64,000 bases of DNA from NCBI GenBank assembly GCA_017559505.1, contig JAFYSF010000036.1:1-64000 (forward strand). Reading direction: 5' to 3'. Below, one piece after another: positions 26,515-34,800 of the stretch; the first letter of the stretch is position 1; every line of letters begins with the position of its first letter. The notes beneath the pieces are model-generated. The model was given only the letters and a program-made list of their open reading frames with translations, had not been told where the DNA came from and did not search any database. A program made the position numbers and the translations under genes. The DNA is from Paludibacteraceae bacterium (GTDB lineage Bacteria; Bacteroidota; Bacteroidia; Bacteroidales; Paludibacteraceae).

Positions 26515-26952
26515 ATGAAAAAGTTATTTTTATTTTTAATGTTGTTGCCAGCTATGACTATGTTGGCATCGTGTGATTACCATGACAAGATGGTAGATGT
26601 GGGTGATTTGCCTACAAAAACAACAATGTTTATTGCTGACTATTTTCCTGATTGCAATATAGTTGCAATTGATAAAGATCGTGAATTTGGTGCGGTGAGT
26701 TATGATGTGGTGTTGAGTTGTGGTGTGAAATTAGAGTTTGACTCTAAGGGAGAGTGGATTGAAGTGGATTGTTCGCCAAAAGAAGTGCCTAATGCTATTG
26801 TGCCAAATAAGATTTTGGAATATGTATCGACTAAATATGGCGATAATTTTATTGTGAAAATCGAGAGAAAATGGTCGAGTTACAAGGTTGAATTGAATAA
26901 TGACATCGAGTTGGTATTCGATAAAGATGGGAATTTTAAGTATTTTGACTAA
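26515..26952 (+). CDS. PepSY-like (DUF2874) lipoprotein
   Basis: 145 residues with lipoprotein signal MKKLFLFLMLLPAMTMLASC. Two repeats of a small alpha/beta unit follow: LPTKTTMFIADYFPDCNIVA ... YDVVLSCGVKLEFDSKGEW and VPNKILEYVSTKYGDNFIVK ... YKVELNNDIELVFDKDGNF. This tandem layout is that of PepSY-like DUF2874 proteins of gut Bacteroidota. Function unknown. Terminators on both sides make it monocistronic. Confidence 0.82.
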   Translation: MKKLFLFLMLLPAMTMLASCDYHDKMVDVGDLPTKTTMFIADYFPDCNIVAIDKDREFGAVSYDVVLSCGVKLEFDSKGEWIEVDCSPKEVPNAIVPNKILEYVSTKYGDNFIVKIERKWSSYKVELNNDIELVFDKDGNFKYFD

Positions 26953-26974
26953 TTTTTTTGATTTAAGGTTAAAG

Positions 26975-27013
26975 AAGCAGTGTTAAAACAATAAATTTGA
27001 CACTGCTTTTTTA
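26975..27013 (+). terminator. Rho-independent terminator
   Basis: Stem AAGCAGTGT / ACACTGCTT around an AT-rich loop, followed by T residues. Confidence 0.8.
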
Positions 27014-27280
27014 TGTGTTTTAGTTTTTAATTGTGTGTTTTTTTGTGTAGTTCGAGTAATTCGGAGATTGCTGTATAGTATATTTATCATATATTTATGG
27101 TATATTAAAGGTAAGTAGAGGTATAGATATAGGTTTTTATATGTAAAAGTATGTTTAAAAAGATGCTAAATAGGGTATTTATATCAATATTTTTTCGTAA
27201 TTTTGTAACTTGAAAGTAAAGTTAATATATGCCGTAGGCATAGTGAGTGTATTTTACAACGGTTGTTCTGTAAAAATAAG

Positions 27281-28167
27281 ATGAGAAAGATATTGTTATT
27301 TGGTTTTTTAATGTTGTTTTCGTGTTTGCTTTTTGCGAATCCGATAAGCAATGTGCGTGCGATGCAAGAGGGGCAGAAGATAGTGTTGTTGTATGATTTA
27401 GAAAGTACGGCTTATGTGACAGATGTAGAGATTAGGGTAGATGGAAAGAGTCGTGTGGTGCCACTTGCGACTTTGAGCGGCGATGTGAATCGCGAGGTGA
27501 TGGCAGGCAAAAATAGACGGATAGAGTATGACGTGTTGGTGGATTATGTAGATGGGTTGAGGTCGGATAATATTTCGTTTGTAATTATATCGGGCGCACA
27601 AGCCGTTGATTTAGGATTGTCAGTGAAATGGGCGTCGTGTAATGTAGGGGCAACAAAACCTGAAGAGTATGGCGATTATTTTGCGTGGGGAGAAGAAAAC
27701 CTAAAAAGCTTTATAGTTGGGATACATATAAATATTGCAATGGGTCATATAATTCTCTTACAAAATATAATAATGGGAGTTATTATGGTAGAGTTGATGA
27801 TAAAACAAAACTTGATGCACAGGATGATGCGGCTACTGTCAATTGGGGTGGAGCATGGCGCATGCCAACAAAAACAGAGCAAGATGAGTTGCGCACAAAA
27901 TGCAAATGGGTGTGGACTACATTGAATGGAGTAAACGGTTACAAAGTAATAGGACCAAATGGGAATTCAATATTTTTGCCCGCTGCAGGTTATATGTACG
28001 AAGGCAATCTTCGCGATGACGGCTCTTGGGGAAACTATTGGTCTAGTTCGCTCTACACCGACTGTCCGTACTACGCCTACTACGTGTACTTCTATTCGGA
28101 CGGCGTGGACTGGGGCAGCTACGGCATTCGCTACTACGGGCAATCTGTCCGCCCAGTCTGCAAGTAG
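27281..28167 (+). CDS. Exported Fib_succ_major-type lectin-fold protein, frameshifted; possible DGR target
   Basis: Signal peptide MRKILLFGFLMLFSCLLFAN, a beta-sandwich domain (about residues 22-105) also found in the next gene, then the paralogous domain AVDLGLSVKWASCNVGATKP...DYFAWGE. The frame breaks at about 27690 in GGAGAAGAAAACC: one missing base would restore WGETKPKKLYSW. The second frame runs from about 27685 to 28167 (WRMPTKTEQDEL, LPAAGYMYEG, NYWSSS, SVRPVCK). In the last 115 bases almost all aromatic/acidic/Gly codons end in C, and GC content is far above that of the neighbours. This fits a DGR variable region derived from AAC codons. No reverse transcriptase is in the window. The break could also be decay or a sequencing error. 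Confidence 0.6.
28043..28160 (+). other. Candidate DGR variable region
   Basis: Codons after NYWSSS are dominated by TAC, GAC, GGC, AGC and GCC, ending in GGGCAATCTGTCCGCCCAGT (GQSVRPV), a tail common in variable lectin-fold proteins. The nucleotides are GC-rich in an AT-rich region. The template repeat was not found in this window. Confidence 0.45.
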
Positions 28168-28193
28168 AATTTATCCTTTTTACGTGTAACTTG

Positions 28194-28259
28194 TTTTGCC
28201 TTGTCGGGCGGGTTGCACACGGTAGCGGGCTACCCAAACCCGTCGGGCAAGGCGAAATG
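28194..28259. other. GC-rich nested hairpin downstream of the variable region
   Basis: An outer imperfect stem (GCCTTGTCGGGCGGGTT with AACCCGTCGGGCAAGGC) encloses an inner perfect stem GGTAGC-GG-GCTACC at 28221-28234. A GC-rich tract plus hairpin after a variable region is the layout reported to promote DGR retrohoming (IMH/cruciform). It could instead be a terminator, but there is no T run. Confidence 0.45.
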
Positions 28260-28295
28260 CGATTTTAATGAAACGAAATAGTATTAAAACAATAT

Positions 28296-29126
28296 ATGAA
28301 ACAATTTTTTGTACTTCTACTTATACTCCTGGGTTTTAGTGCTTTTGCTAGTGCAAGTAGCACTAATCTAGTGCGTGATGTGTCGTGTCGTCAAGATGGG
28401 GATAAAATTGTGATATCGTACAACTTGAAGAAGAAAGCCGATGTGGACGTGTTTTGCTCAACCGATGGTGGTCGGACTTTCAAAAGAATATTCCGTGTGA
28501 GTGGCGATGTGGGCTATGGCATAGCACCAGGAAAGAAGGAGGTGGTGTGGAATGTGCTCGAAGAGCGCGACAATTTGGTGGGCGATGTCTGCTTCAAGGT
28601 GGAGGCTACTGAGATTGGTCAAACCGCAAAATCGCATAATAGTTCGTCCTATTCGGGTCTTTTGTGGAATTTCTACGAAATGAATGGCAATTTTGATTTA
28701 GAATTGGTGAAAGCGTCGGCAGAGATAGGTGGATACTGGGGGGTAGAGGCGAGTGTGTTGGCATTCAGATATAAGTTGTTTGAATTGGATTGGGCAAATT
28801 TTTCTATGTATGGCGAGGATTATTCGAGTGAGGTGTATAGTTTTGCGTATGACCCAACGGTGCGACTTCATATTCCTGTGAAATCTAAGTGGACAATATA
28901 TGCAAGTGCTGCTCCTTCTATTATGTTTGGCACAGGTAGTAGCTATAACGATATAAATATGGTGGCTAATAAGATGCTCTCGTTTAAGGCCGAAATAGGA
29001 GCAAGAAGTTTCTCTTCGGGGGTTATTTCGTATGACATATTTTTGAGATATAAATATCAGTTTGGTATTACGGTGGGTATGGCGATGCGTTTACCTGGTT
29101 TCGAATCATTGTTTGAGAAAAATTAA
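28296..29126 (+). CDS. Exported protein with N-terminal domain paralogous to the 27281 gene
   Basis: 276 residues. Signal peptide MKQFFVLLLILLGFSAFAS. The first domain (about residues 22-110: VRDVSCRQDGDKIVISYNL ... VSGDVGYGIAPGKKEVVW) matches the same-position domain of the preceding gene (VRAMQEGQKIVLLYDL ... LSGDVNREVMAGKNRRIEY). The C-terminal half is beta-rich with alternating aromatic residues and may be an outer-membrane-like or surface domain. It lies 15 bases upstream of the caspase-like gene and is probably co-transcribed. Confidence 0.7.
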   Translation: MKQFFVLLLILLGFSAFASASSTNLVRDVSCRQDGDKIVISYNLKKKADVDVFCSTDGGRTFKRIFRVSGDVGYGIAPGKKEVVWNVLEERDNLVGDVCFKVEATEIGQTAKSHNSSSYSGLLWNFYEMNGNFDLELVKASAEIGGYWGVEASVLAFRYKLFELDWANFSMYGEDYSSEVYSFAYDPTVRLHIPVKSKWTIYASAAPSIMFGTGSSYNDINMVANKMLSFKAEIGARSFSSGVISYDIFLRYKYQFGITVGMAMRLPGFESLFEKN

Positions 29127-29141
29127 AGAATTTAAAGAAAT

Positions 29142-30800
29142 ATGAAAAGAGTATTTAATTTATTTGTTTTTTGTTTTGTTGGTGCGTTGCTCTTTGCGCA
29201 ATCAAATGTAAGTAACACGATATCGGTGAATATACAAAAAGAGGTGAAACCTGCTATTTTGGAAATTGTTGAGGGTTCGGTTCGTTTTGTAGATCCGAGT
29301 GGCAATAATGCTATTGATGCAAATGAAACGTGTAGGATTCTCTTTTCGGTGAAGAATACAGGTGTGGGTGATGGTTACAATTGTGTAGCTAAGATTAAAG
29401 GTGTTGGTTCTACTACGGGCGTAAGTTTTGCTGACAAAAAATTGTCGATAATACGAAAAGGTTCTGTAATGGATGTCGAATTGCCTATTGTAGCCTCAAT
29501 GAACACAGTAGATGGCAATGTGAATTTTATGATTTCGGTGGATGAACCTATGGGATTTGGCACTGGCGATTTTGAGTTGGCTGTAAATACGCGTCAGTTT
29601 GTGTCGCCTCTTTTGCAAGTGGTCGATTATACAATTACGGGTGTTGGGGGTAGTGTGTTGGAGAAAAAGAAACCATTCGATTTGCAATTGTTGTTGCAAA
29701 ACGTAAAACCAGGCTTGGCTGAAAATGTAGATGTGCGTATTACTTATCCGCAAGGGGTGTTTTTGCTTGGTGGCAACGAACAAGAAAAATTTAGTACTAT
29801 AGCCGCAGGCGAAACCAAATCATTGGAATATTCTTTCATTGTTAATCAAAATTACACTCAAAATGAGATACCAATTGATGTAGAGATAAAAGAGAAATAT
29901 GGCAAATATGCCGAAAATAAACGCGTTGTGTTGAAACTGAATCAAACATTGGCAAGTAGCAAGATAGTGATTGATTCGAAGGAAGAGAGAATCGGGAATA
30001 TAGAAATAGCATCTTTGACAAGTGATGTGGATAAGAATATACCCGTGTCGGGTGCGAAGAACGATAAGACATTTGCCGTAATTATTGCTAATGAAAATTA
30101 TCAGAATGAAGCAAATGTACCGTTTGCATTGAATGATGGTAATGTTTTTAACGAATATTGCGCAAAAACATTGGGAATCCCATCTGAAAATATACATTTC
30201 GTGAGAGACGCTTCATTGAACAACCTAAAGCGAGAAATAAATTGGTTAAATAGTGTGTTGAAATCATATCGTGGTGAGGCTAAAGCGATATTTTATTATG
30301 CTGGTCATGGTGTACCAAACGAGTCGAATAAGTCGGCATATTTATTGCCAATTGATGGATTTGGTTCTGATTTGACAACAGGGTATAAACTTGATGATTT
30401 ATATGCTACTTTAGGTGATGTGGAGAGTCAAGGCGTTACTGTATTTCTTGATGCATGCTTTAGTGGGGCTAAGCGCGAGGGTGATATGATGTCGGCTGGT
30501 CGTGCTATTGCTATTAAAGTGAAAAAGAATGCTCCTGTAGGCAATATGGTTGTATTCTCGGCTGCTCAATCAGATGAAACTGCATATCAAAATAATAAGG
30601 AGAAACATGGTATGTTTACCTATTATTTGTTGAAAAAACTTCAAGATACTGATGGTAATGTGTCGTATGGCGAATTGAGTGATTATATCATAAAAGAGGT
30701 CAGTCAACGCAGTATCGTGTTGAATGGCAAATCGCAAACACCTTCGGTAACCCCTTCTCCTGCTTTGGTTGAGGATTGGAAGTCTTGGACTTTGAAATAA
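29142..30800 (+). CDS. Exported caspase-like (peptidase C14) protein
   Basis: 552 residues. Signal peptide MKRVFNLFVFCFVGALLFAQ, then two Ig/CARDB-like domains (about residues 28-150 and 150-260), then the caspase p20-like domain (about 308-500): FAVIIANENYQ, YYAGHG with catalytic His389, and FLDACFSGA with catalytic Cys439. Cleavage after Lys/Arg is typical of bacterial metacaspase relatives, but specificity cannot be read here. An exported caspase is unusual. Neighbours with LPP20 and DUF4384 domains and the paralogous beta-sandwich genes suggest an envelope sensing or processing module. Confidence 0.88.
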   Translation: MKRVFNLFVFCFVGALLFAQSNVSNTISVNIQKEVKPAILEIVEGSVRFVDPSGNNAIDANETCRILFSVKNTGVGDGYNCVAKIKGVGSTTGVSFADKKLSIIRKGSVMDVELPIVASMNTVDGNVNFMISVDEPMGFGTGDFELAVNTRQFVSPLLQVVDYTITGVGGSVLEKKKPFDLQLLLQNVKPGLAENVDVRITYPQGVFLLGGNEQEKFSTIAAGETKSLEYSFIVNQNYTQNEIPIDVEIKEKYGKYAENKRVVLKLNQTLASSKIVIDSKEERIGNIEIASLTSDVDKNIPVSGAKNDKTFAVIIANENYQNEANVPFALNDGNVFNEYCAKTLGIPSENIHFVRDASLNNLKREINWLNSVLKSYRGEAKAIFYYAGHGVPNESNKSAYLLPIDGFGSDLTTGYKLDDLYATLGDVESQGVTVFLDACFSGAKREGDMMSAGRAIAIKVKKNAPVGNMVVFSAAQSDETAYQNNKEKHGMFTYYLLKKLQDTDGNVSYGELSDYIIKEVSQRSIVLNGKSQTPSVTPSPALVEDWKSWTLK

Positions 30801-30831
30801 TATTTGTTTAACTATAAAAATTTATACTACT

Positions 30832-31506
30832 ATGAAAAAAATTGCTATTTTAGTTATGGCTATGGTCGTAACAATGGTAGGTGCAGTAGGCGCACAAACA
30901 CAAAAAGAGATTAGAAAAGAGCGTCGTCAAGTGGAAAAAATGACAACAAAAGAGTTGAATTCTAAAGCCACAAAATCGGCACGCAAAGAGGCTAAACGCT
31001 TGAAAAAACAAGGTTGGTTGGTTGCTCCTGGTGCTTTGCCAATGGACAAACAATTGGATAGAGTGTATCTTATGCAATATGAATATGATGAAAATTTGTA
31101 TCCTAAATACATCATGGCTGAGGCTATGAGCATTGGCGAAAACTATGATGGCGCAAAAACTCAAGCTTTGGAATTGGCAAAACAAAATTTGGCTGGTCAA
31201 GTGCAAACAGAGATTACTGCCATAATTGAAAACACAGTAGCCAACAAACAATTAGCAGCTAACGAAGCTGCTACTATCACCGAAACAGTTTTGGCAAGTA
31301 AAAACTTGATTTCGCAAGCATTAGGTCGCGTTATGCCTGTGATGGAATGTTATCGCGTAGTGAAAAATGGTAACAAAGAGGTGTTGGTGCGTCTTGCTTA
31401 TAATAGCGATATGGCACGCGAAGCAGCTAAAAATGTAGTGCGCGCAGAATTGGAAAAGAAAGGCGAAAAATTGCACGAACAATTGGATGAAGTATTAGGA
31501 TTCTGA
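30832..31506 (+). CDS. LPP20-like exported protein
   Basis: 224 residues. Signal peptide MKKIAILVMAMVVTMVGAVG with no lipobox cysteine. A highly basic, Lys/Arg-rich helical segment (residues 22-60) precedes an LPP20-like domain: ALELAKQNLAGQVQTEITAI ... ALGRVMPVMECYRVVKNGNK ... VRLAYN. Such domains occur in envelope-associated proteins. The TGA shares its last base with the next ATG (TGATG), so it is coupled to the DUF4384 gene and belongs to the caspase operon. Confidence 0.8.
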   Translation: MKKIAILVMAMVVTMVGAVGAQTQKEIRKERRQVEKMTTKELNSKATKSARKEAKRLKKQGWLVAPGALPMDKQLDRVYLMQYEYDENLYPKYIMAEAMSIGENYDGAKTQALELAKQNLAGQVQTEITAIIENTVANKQLAANEAATITETVLASKNLISQALGRVMPVMECYRVVKNGNKEVLVRLAYNSDMAREAAKNVVRAELEKKGEKLHEQLDEVLGF

Positions 31507-32378
31507 TGAAGAAGATATTCTTGATATTAATGCTTGCATTGACTTGTTCTATATCTTATGGTAAAGGTATAGAACGAGTTAGTGCCACCTATGAGTATAT
31601 ATCCGACAATCCCAACGAAACTCCAGAAGAGGCTGAACGCATGGCTTTCGAAAAAGCTAGAGAAAAAGCCCTTGAGGATCAGTTTGGAATAGATGTTAAT
31701 CGTATAAATACTACCTACATCAATAATAAGGCAGGCGAGGGCAATGATGTGTTAGAAATGTTTTCTCTTGGAGGCTCGTCGGTGCGAGGCGAGTGGATTG
31801 AAACAATTGAGGAGAAAGTAATTGAGAAAAGATTCGAAGACGGATTTTGGATTGTGAAGGTTAGGGTAGAGGGCAAAGCGCGAAGTGTTGAGTCAGCACC
31901 AGTGGACATAGCCTACTATTTTGTGAATGATGTTGACGATAGATCCAATCGCGATGTGTTTTATGATGGCGATGATGTGTATTTGAAATTTTCGTCGCCA
32001 GTGAGTGGCAGTTTGTGTGTATATCTGATAGATACAGAGGAGAATGCCTATTGTTTGTTGCCATATAGCGCCGAGACAACAGGATGCCAGCAAGTAGAGG
32101 CAAATCGCGAATATGTTTTCTTCTCGCAAGAGCATGATCATGCGGCTGATGAGTATGTTTTGAGCACAGAAACGAGCGTAGAGCATAATGCATTTTATAT
32201 CGTATTTTCGCCTAACAAATTCACCAAAGCGCGTGATTTTGGAGGTAAGAAAAATTGGAAAAATCAACCACTACCGCGGGTATTGCCATATGCCGATTTC
32301 CTTAAATGGCTTAGTCGCAATCAAATAAAAGACAAGAAAATGGTGGTAAAAACAAGCGTGATAGCGATACGCAAATGA
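31506..32378 (+). CDS. Exported DUF4384-domain protein
   Basis: 290 residues. Signal peptide MKKIFLILMLALTCSISYG. The N-terminal region resembles LPP20/FlgT-type fragments (ERMAFEKAREKALEDQFGID ... GFWIVKVRVEGKARS). The C-terminal domain (about residues 135-245) has the DUF4384 pattern VYLKFSSPVSGSLCVYLIDT ... LLPYSAETTGCQQVEANREY. DUF4384 is often encoded next to caspase-like proteases, as here. Last gene of the operon; a terminator follows at once. Confidence 0.78.
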   Translation: MKKIFLILMLALTCSISYGKGIERVSATYEYISDNPNETPEEAERMAFEKAREKALEDQFGIDVNRINTTYINNKAGEGNDVLEMFSLGGSSVRGEWIETIEEKVIEKRFEDGFWIVKVRVEGKARSVESAPVDIAYYFVNDVDDRSNRDVFYDGDDVYLKFSSPVSGSLCVYLIDTEENAYCLLPYSAETTGCQQVEANREYVFFSQEHDHAADEYVLSTETSVEHNAFYIVFSPNKFTKARDFGGKKNWKNQPLPRVLPYADFLKWLSRNQIKDKKMVVKTSVIAIRK

Positions 32379-32380
32379 TA

Positions 32381-32417
32381 CAAAGGTAGAGATGCAATTT
32401 GCGTCTCTACCTTTTTT
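32381..32417 (+). terminator. Rho-independent terminator of the caspase operon
   Basis: Stem AAAGGTAGAGATGC / GCGTCTCTACCTTT with a five-base loop and T run. Confidence 0.9.
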
Positions 32418-32424
32418 TGTTCCA

Positions 32425-32472
32425 ATCCTTAAGCAAGGTGCAAGCAAGGAGTGCCGAAGTAGAGTGACATTT
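32425..32472 (+). repeat. Divergent dispersed CAAGCAACC-type element
   Basis: CTTAAGCAAGGTGCAAGCAA, then GGAGTGCCGAAGTAGAGTGACA, a diverged relative of the element at 1859. Confidence 0.45.
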
Positions 32473-32537
32473 CTTGTAGAAAAAGACTTTAACAAATATT
32501 ATGTAGTAAAACATTAGGATATTTCAATAAAATGTTG

Positions 32538-32545
32538 TATCTTTG
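32538..32545 (+). promoter_or_regulatory. -7 box of the DPP III promoter
   Basis: TATCTTTG, a full -7 consensus, about 45 bases upstream of the ATG. The -33 element is weak. Confidence 0.45.
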
Positions 32546-32590
32546 CAAAGTTAATGTGGATAATAATAATTAATTATAAATCAACAGAAA

Positions 32591-34630
32591 ATGAAAAAAT
32601 TATTCCTTATTGCTATGACTGCTGCTGTATTTGCAAGTTGTGGTAAAAAACAAGAAACCACAAATCTCTACACTCCAGATCCTGAGACATTTGATTATGT
32701 GGTTGACGCTTTTGCTGATATGCAAGTTATGCGTTATCGCGTTACTGGTATTGAAACTCTTACGCTTCAACAACAAGAGTTGCTTTATTATCTATCAGAG
32801 GCTGCTCTCTGTGGTCGCGACATTATGTGGGATCAAAATGGTAAAGATCACCTCCAAATCCGTCGTGTTTTAGAGGCTGTTTATACTTCGGATATCGACA
32901 AAACGACTGATGATTTCAAAGCTTTTGAAATTTATTTGAAACGTGCATGGGTTTCTAATGGTATTCACCACCACTATTCTGGTGCTAAATTCGTTGCTGA
33001 ATTCTCACAACCTTGGTTTGAAGAAGCTTTTGGTGCTTTGGCTCCTGAAGTTCTCCCACTCAAAGAAGGTCAATCGGCTGCTGAACTTCTCGCTATGATG
33101 AATGGCTACCTCTTTGACCCAACAGTGGCTCCACTTCACAAAAATCAAGCTGCAGGTGTAGATCTTCTTGCTACTTCATCGTCTAACTACTACGATGGCG
33201 TATCTCAAAAAGAGGCTGAAGACTTCTACAACGCAATGAAAGACCCTAACGATGCTGAGCCTATCATGTTTGGTATGAACTCTAAACTTGTGAAAGGTGA
33301 AGATGGTGTTATCTATGAAGATGTTTACAAAATCGGTGGTCTTTATAGCCCAGCTTTGGAAAAAATCGTTTACTGGTTGGAAAAAGCTCTTACTGTTACA
33401 GAAACTGAAGCACAACGTGTTGCTTTGGAAAAAATGATTGAATTCTATCGTTCAGGCGACCTCAAAGATTTCGACGAATATGCTAAACTTTGGGTGAAAG
33501 ATACAGAGTCTTTGATTGACTACGTTTGCTGTTTCACAGAAAGCTATGGCGACCCTCTTGGTTTCAAATCTTCTTGGGAAGCGTTGATTAACTTTAAATC
33601 AGTTGAAGCTACTGAACGTACAACTAAAATCTCTGACAACGCTCAATGGTTTGAAGATAACTCACCAATCGACAACGAATTCAAAAAAGAAGAAGTGAAA
33701 GGTGTGTCTGCAAAAGTTATCATCGCAGCAATGTGTGGTGGCGACTGCTATCCAACTCCTCCTCTCGGTATCAACTTGCCTAACTCAAACTGGATTCGTG
33801 CCGTTCATGGTTCTAAATCTGTAACTATCGACAATATCTCTGAAGGTCGTGCTGCTTCTACTAAAGGTAGTGGTTTCACTGAAGAATTTGCTTGGAGTGC
33901 AACAGAAGTTGAATTGCTCAACAAATATAAACTCTTGACTGACAACCTCCACACTGACCTTCACGAATGTCTTGGTCACGGTTCTGGTAAATTGGCTCCT
34001 GGCGTTGACCCAGATGCTCTTGGTGCTTATGGTGCTGTAATCGAAGAAACACGTGCTGACTTGTTCGGTCTTTACTATGTGGCTGACCAAAAAATGGTTG
34101 ACCTCGGTATCCTTCCTAATATGGACGCTTACAAAGCTCAATACTATGCTTATATCCAAAACGGTTTGATGACTCAAACTACTCGTATCAAACTTGGTGA
34201 TAACATCGAACAAACACACATGCGTAACCGTCAATTGATCTCTAAATGGGTGATTGAAAAAGGTAATGGTGTAGTTGAAGTTAAAGAACGCGATGGTAAA
34301 TATTTCGTAGTAGTGAACGATTACGAAGCTCTCCGTGGCTTGTTTGGCGACCTCTTGCGCGAAATCCAACGTATCAAATCTACTGGCGACTTCGAAGCTG
34401 CTAAAGAAATGGTTGAAAAATATGCTATCACTATCGACCAAGAACTTCATGCACAAATTCTTGCTCGTTACGAAGCACTTAACCTCTATCCTTACAATGG
34501 TTTCGTAAACCCAGTTTTCACTGCTTCTTTCGATAAAGACGGCAAATTCACTGGTCTTTCAGTAGATTATACAGAAGGATATGCAGAACAACACCTCCGT
34601 TATTCACGCGATTACTCTTTCTTGAAATAA
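32591..34630 (+). CDS. Dipeptidyl peptidase III (M49) lipoprotein
   Basis: 679 residues with lipoprotein signal MKKLFLIAMTAAVFASC. The zinc site is HECLGH starting at His458, the HExxGH form that defines family M49, with the second-helix glutamate in EETRADLFGLYYV. It removes dipeptides from the N-terminus of short peptides; the lipoprotein form is typical of Bacteroidota and would face the periplasm. Codon use is strongly biased (frequent CTC, AAA, GAA), suggesting high expression. Intact and monocistronic. Confidence 0.95.
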   Translation: MKKLFLIAMTAAVFASCGKKQETTNLYTPDPETFDYVVDAFADMQVMRYRVTGIETLTLQQQELLYYLSEAALCGRDIMWDQNGKDHLQIRRVLEAVYTSDIDKTTDDFKAFEIYLKRAWVSNGIHHHYSGAKFVAEFSQPWFEEAFGALAPEVLPLKEGQSAAELLAMMNGYLFDPTVAPLHKNQAAGVDLLATSSSNYYDGVSQKEAEDFYNAMKDPNDAEPIMFGMNSKLVKGEDGVIYEDVYKIGGLYSPALEKIVYWLEKALTVTETEAQRVALEKMIEFYRSGDLKDFDEYAKLWVKDTESLIDYVCCFTESYGDPLGFKSSWEALINFKSVEATERTTKISDNAQWFEDNSPIDNEFKKEEVKGVSAKVIIAAMCGGDCYPTPPLGINLPNSNWIRAVHGSKSVTIDNISEGRAASTKGSGFTEEFAWSATEVELLNKYKLLTDNLHTDLHECLGHGSGKLAPGVDPDALGAYGAVIEETRADLFGLYYVADQKMVDLGILPNMDAYKAQYYAYIQNGLMTQTTRIKLGDNIEQTHMRNRQLISKWVIEKGNGVVEVKERDGKYFVVVNDYEALRGLFGDLLREIQRIKSTGDFEAAKEMVEKYAITIDQELHAQILARYEALNLYPYNGFVNPVFTASFDKDGKFTGLSVDYTEGYAEQHLRYSRDYSFLK

Positions 34631-34641
34631 TAAACTCATAA

Positions 34642-34714
34642 ATTGAAATGTGAAATGTGAAATGTGAAAGTTGCCATTCGGTATTTGACTTTTACATTTC
34701 AAGTTTCACATTTC
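34642..34714. repeat. Heptamer-armed hairpin element, copy B
   Basis: Left arm of four TGAAATG-type units, core GTTGCCATTCGGTATTTGAC, right arm of complementary TTACATT/TTTCACA units. The core matches that of the element at 22672-22768. Confidence 0.7.
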
Positions 34715-34761
34715 TTTGTTATTTGTAATTAGTTTTTTATATTGAAATAGTTGAGAGATGA

Positions 34762-34797
34762 TAACTTTCAGCTTTCAACTTTTAGCTTTCAACTTTC
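34762..34797 (+). repeat. TTTCAAC/TTTCAGC heptamer array
   Basis: Five 7-mer-like units end three bases before the ribE ATG, forming its leader. Confidence 0.75.
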
Positions 34798-34800
34798 TTT

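Noticed and set aside
27281-28260. Complete diversity-generating retroelement
   Set aside because: No reverse transcriptase, Avd protein beside it, or template repeat was found in the window; only a possible target gene is claimed.
34642-34800. FMN riboswitch before ribE
   Set aside because: The leader consists of heptamer repeats and lacks the conserved RFN-element blocks.
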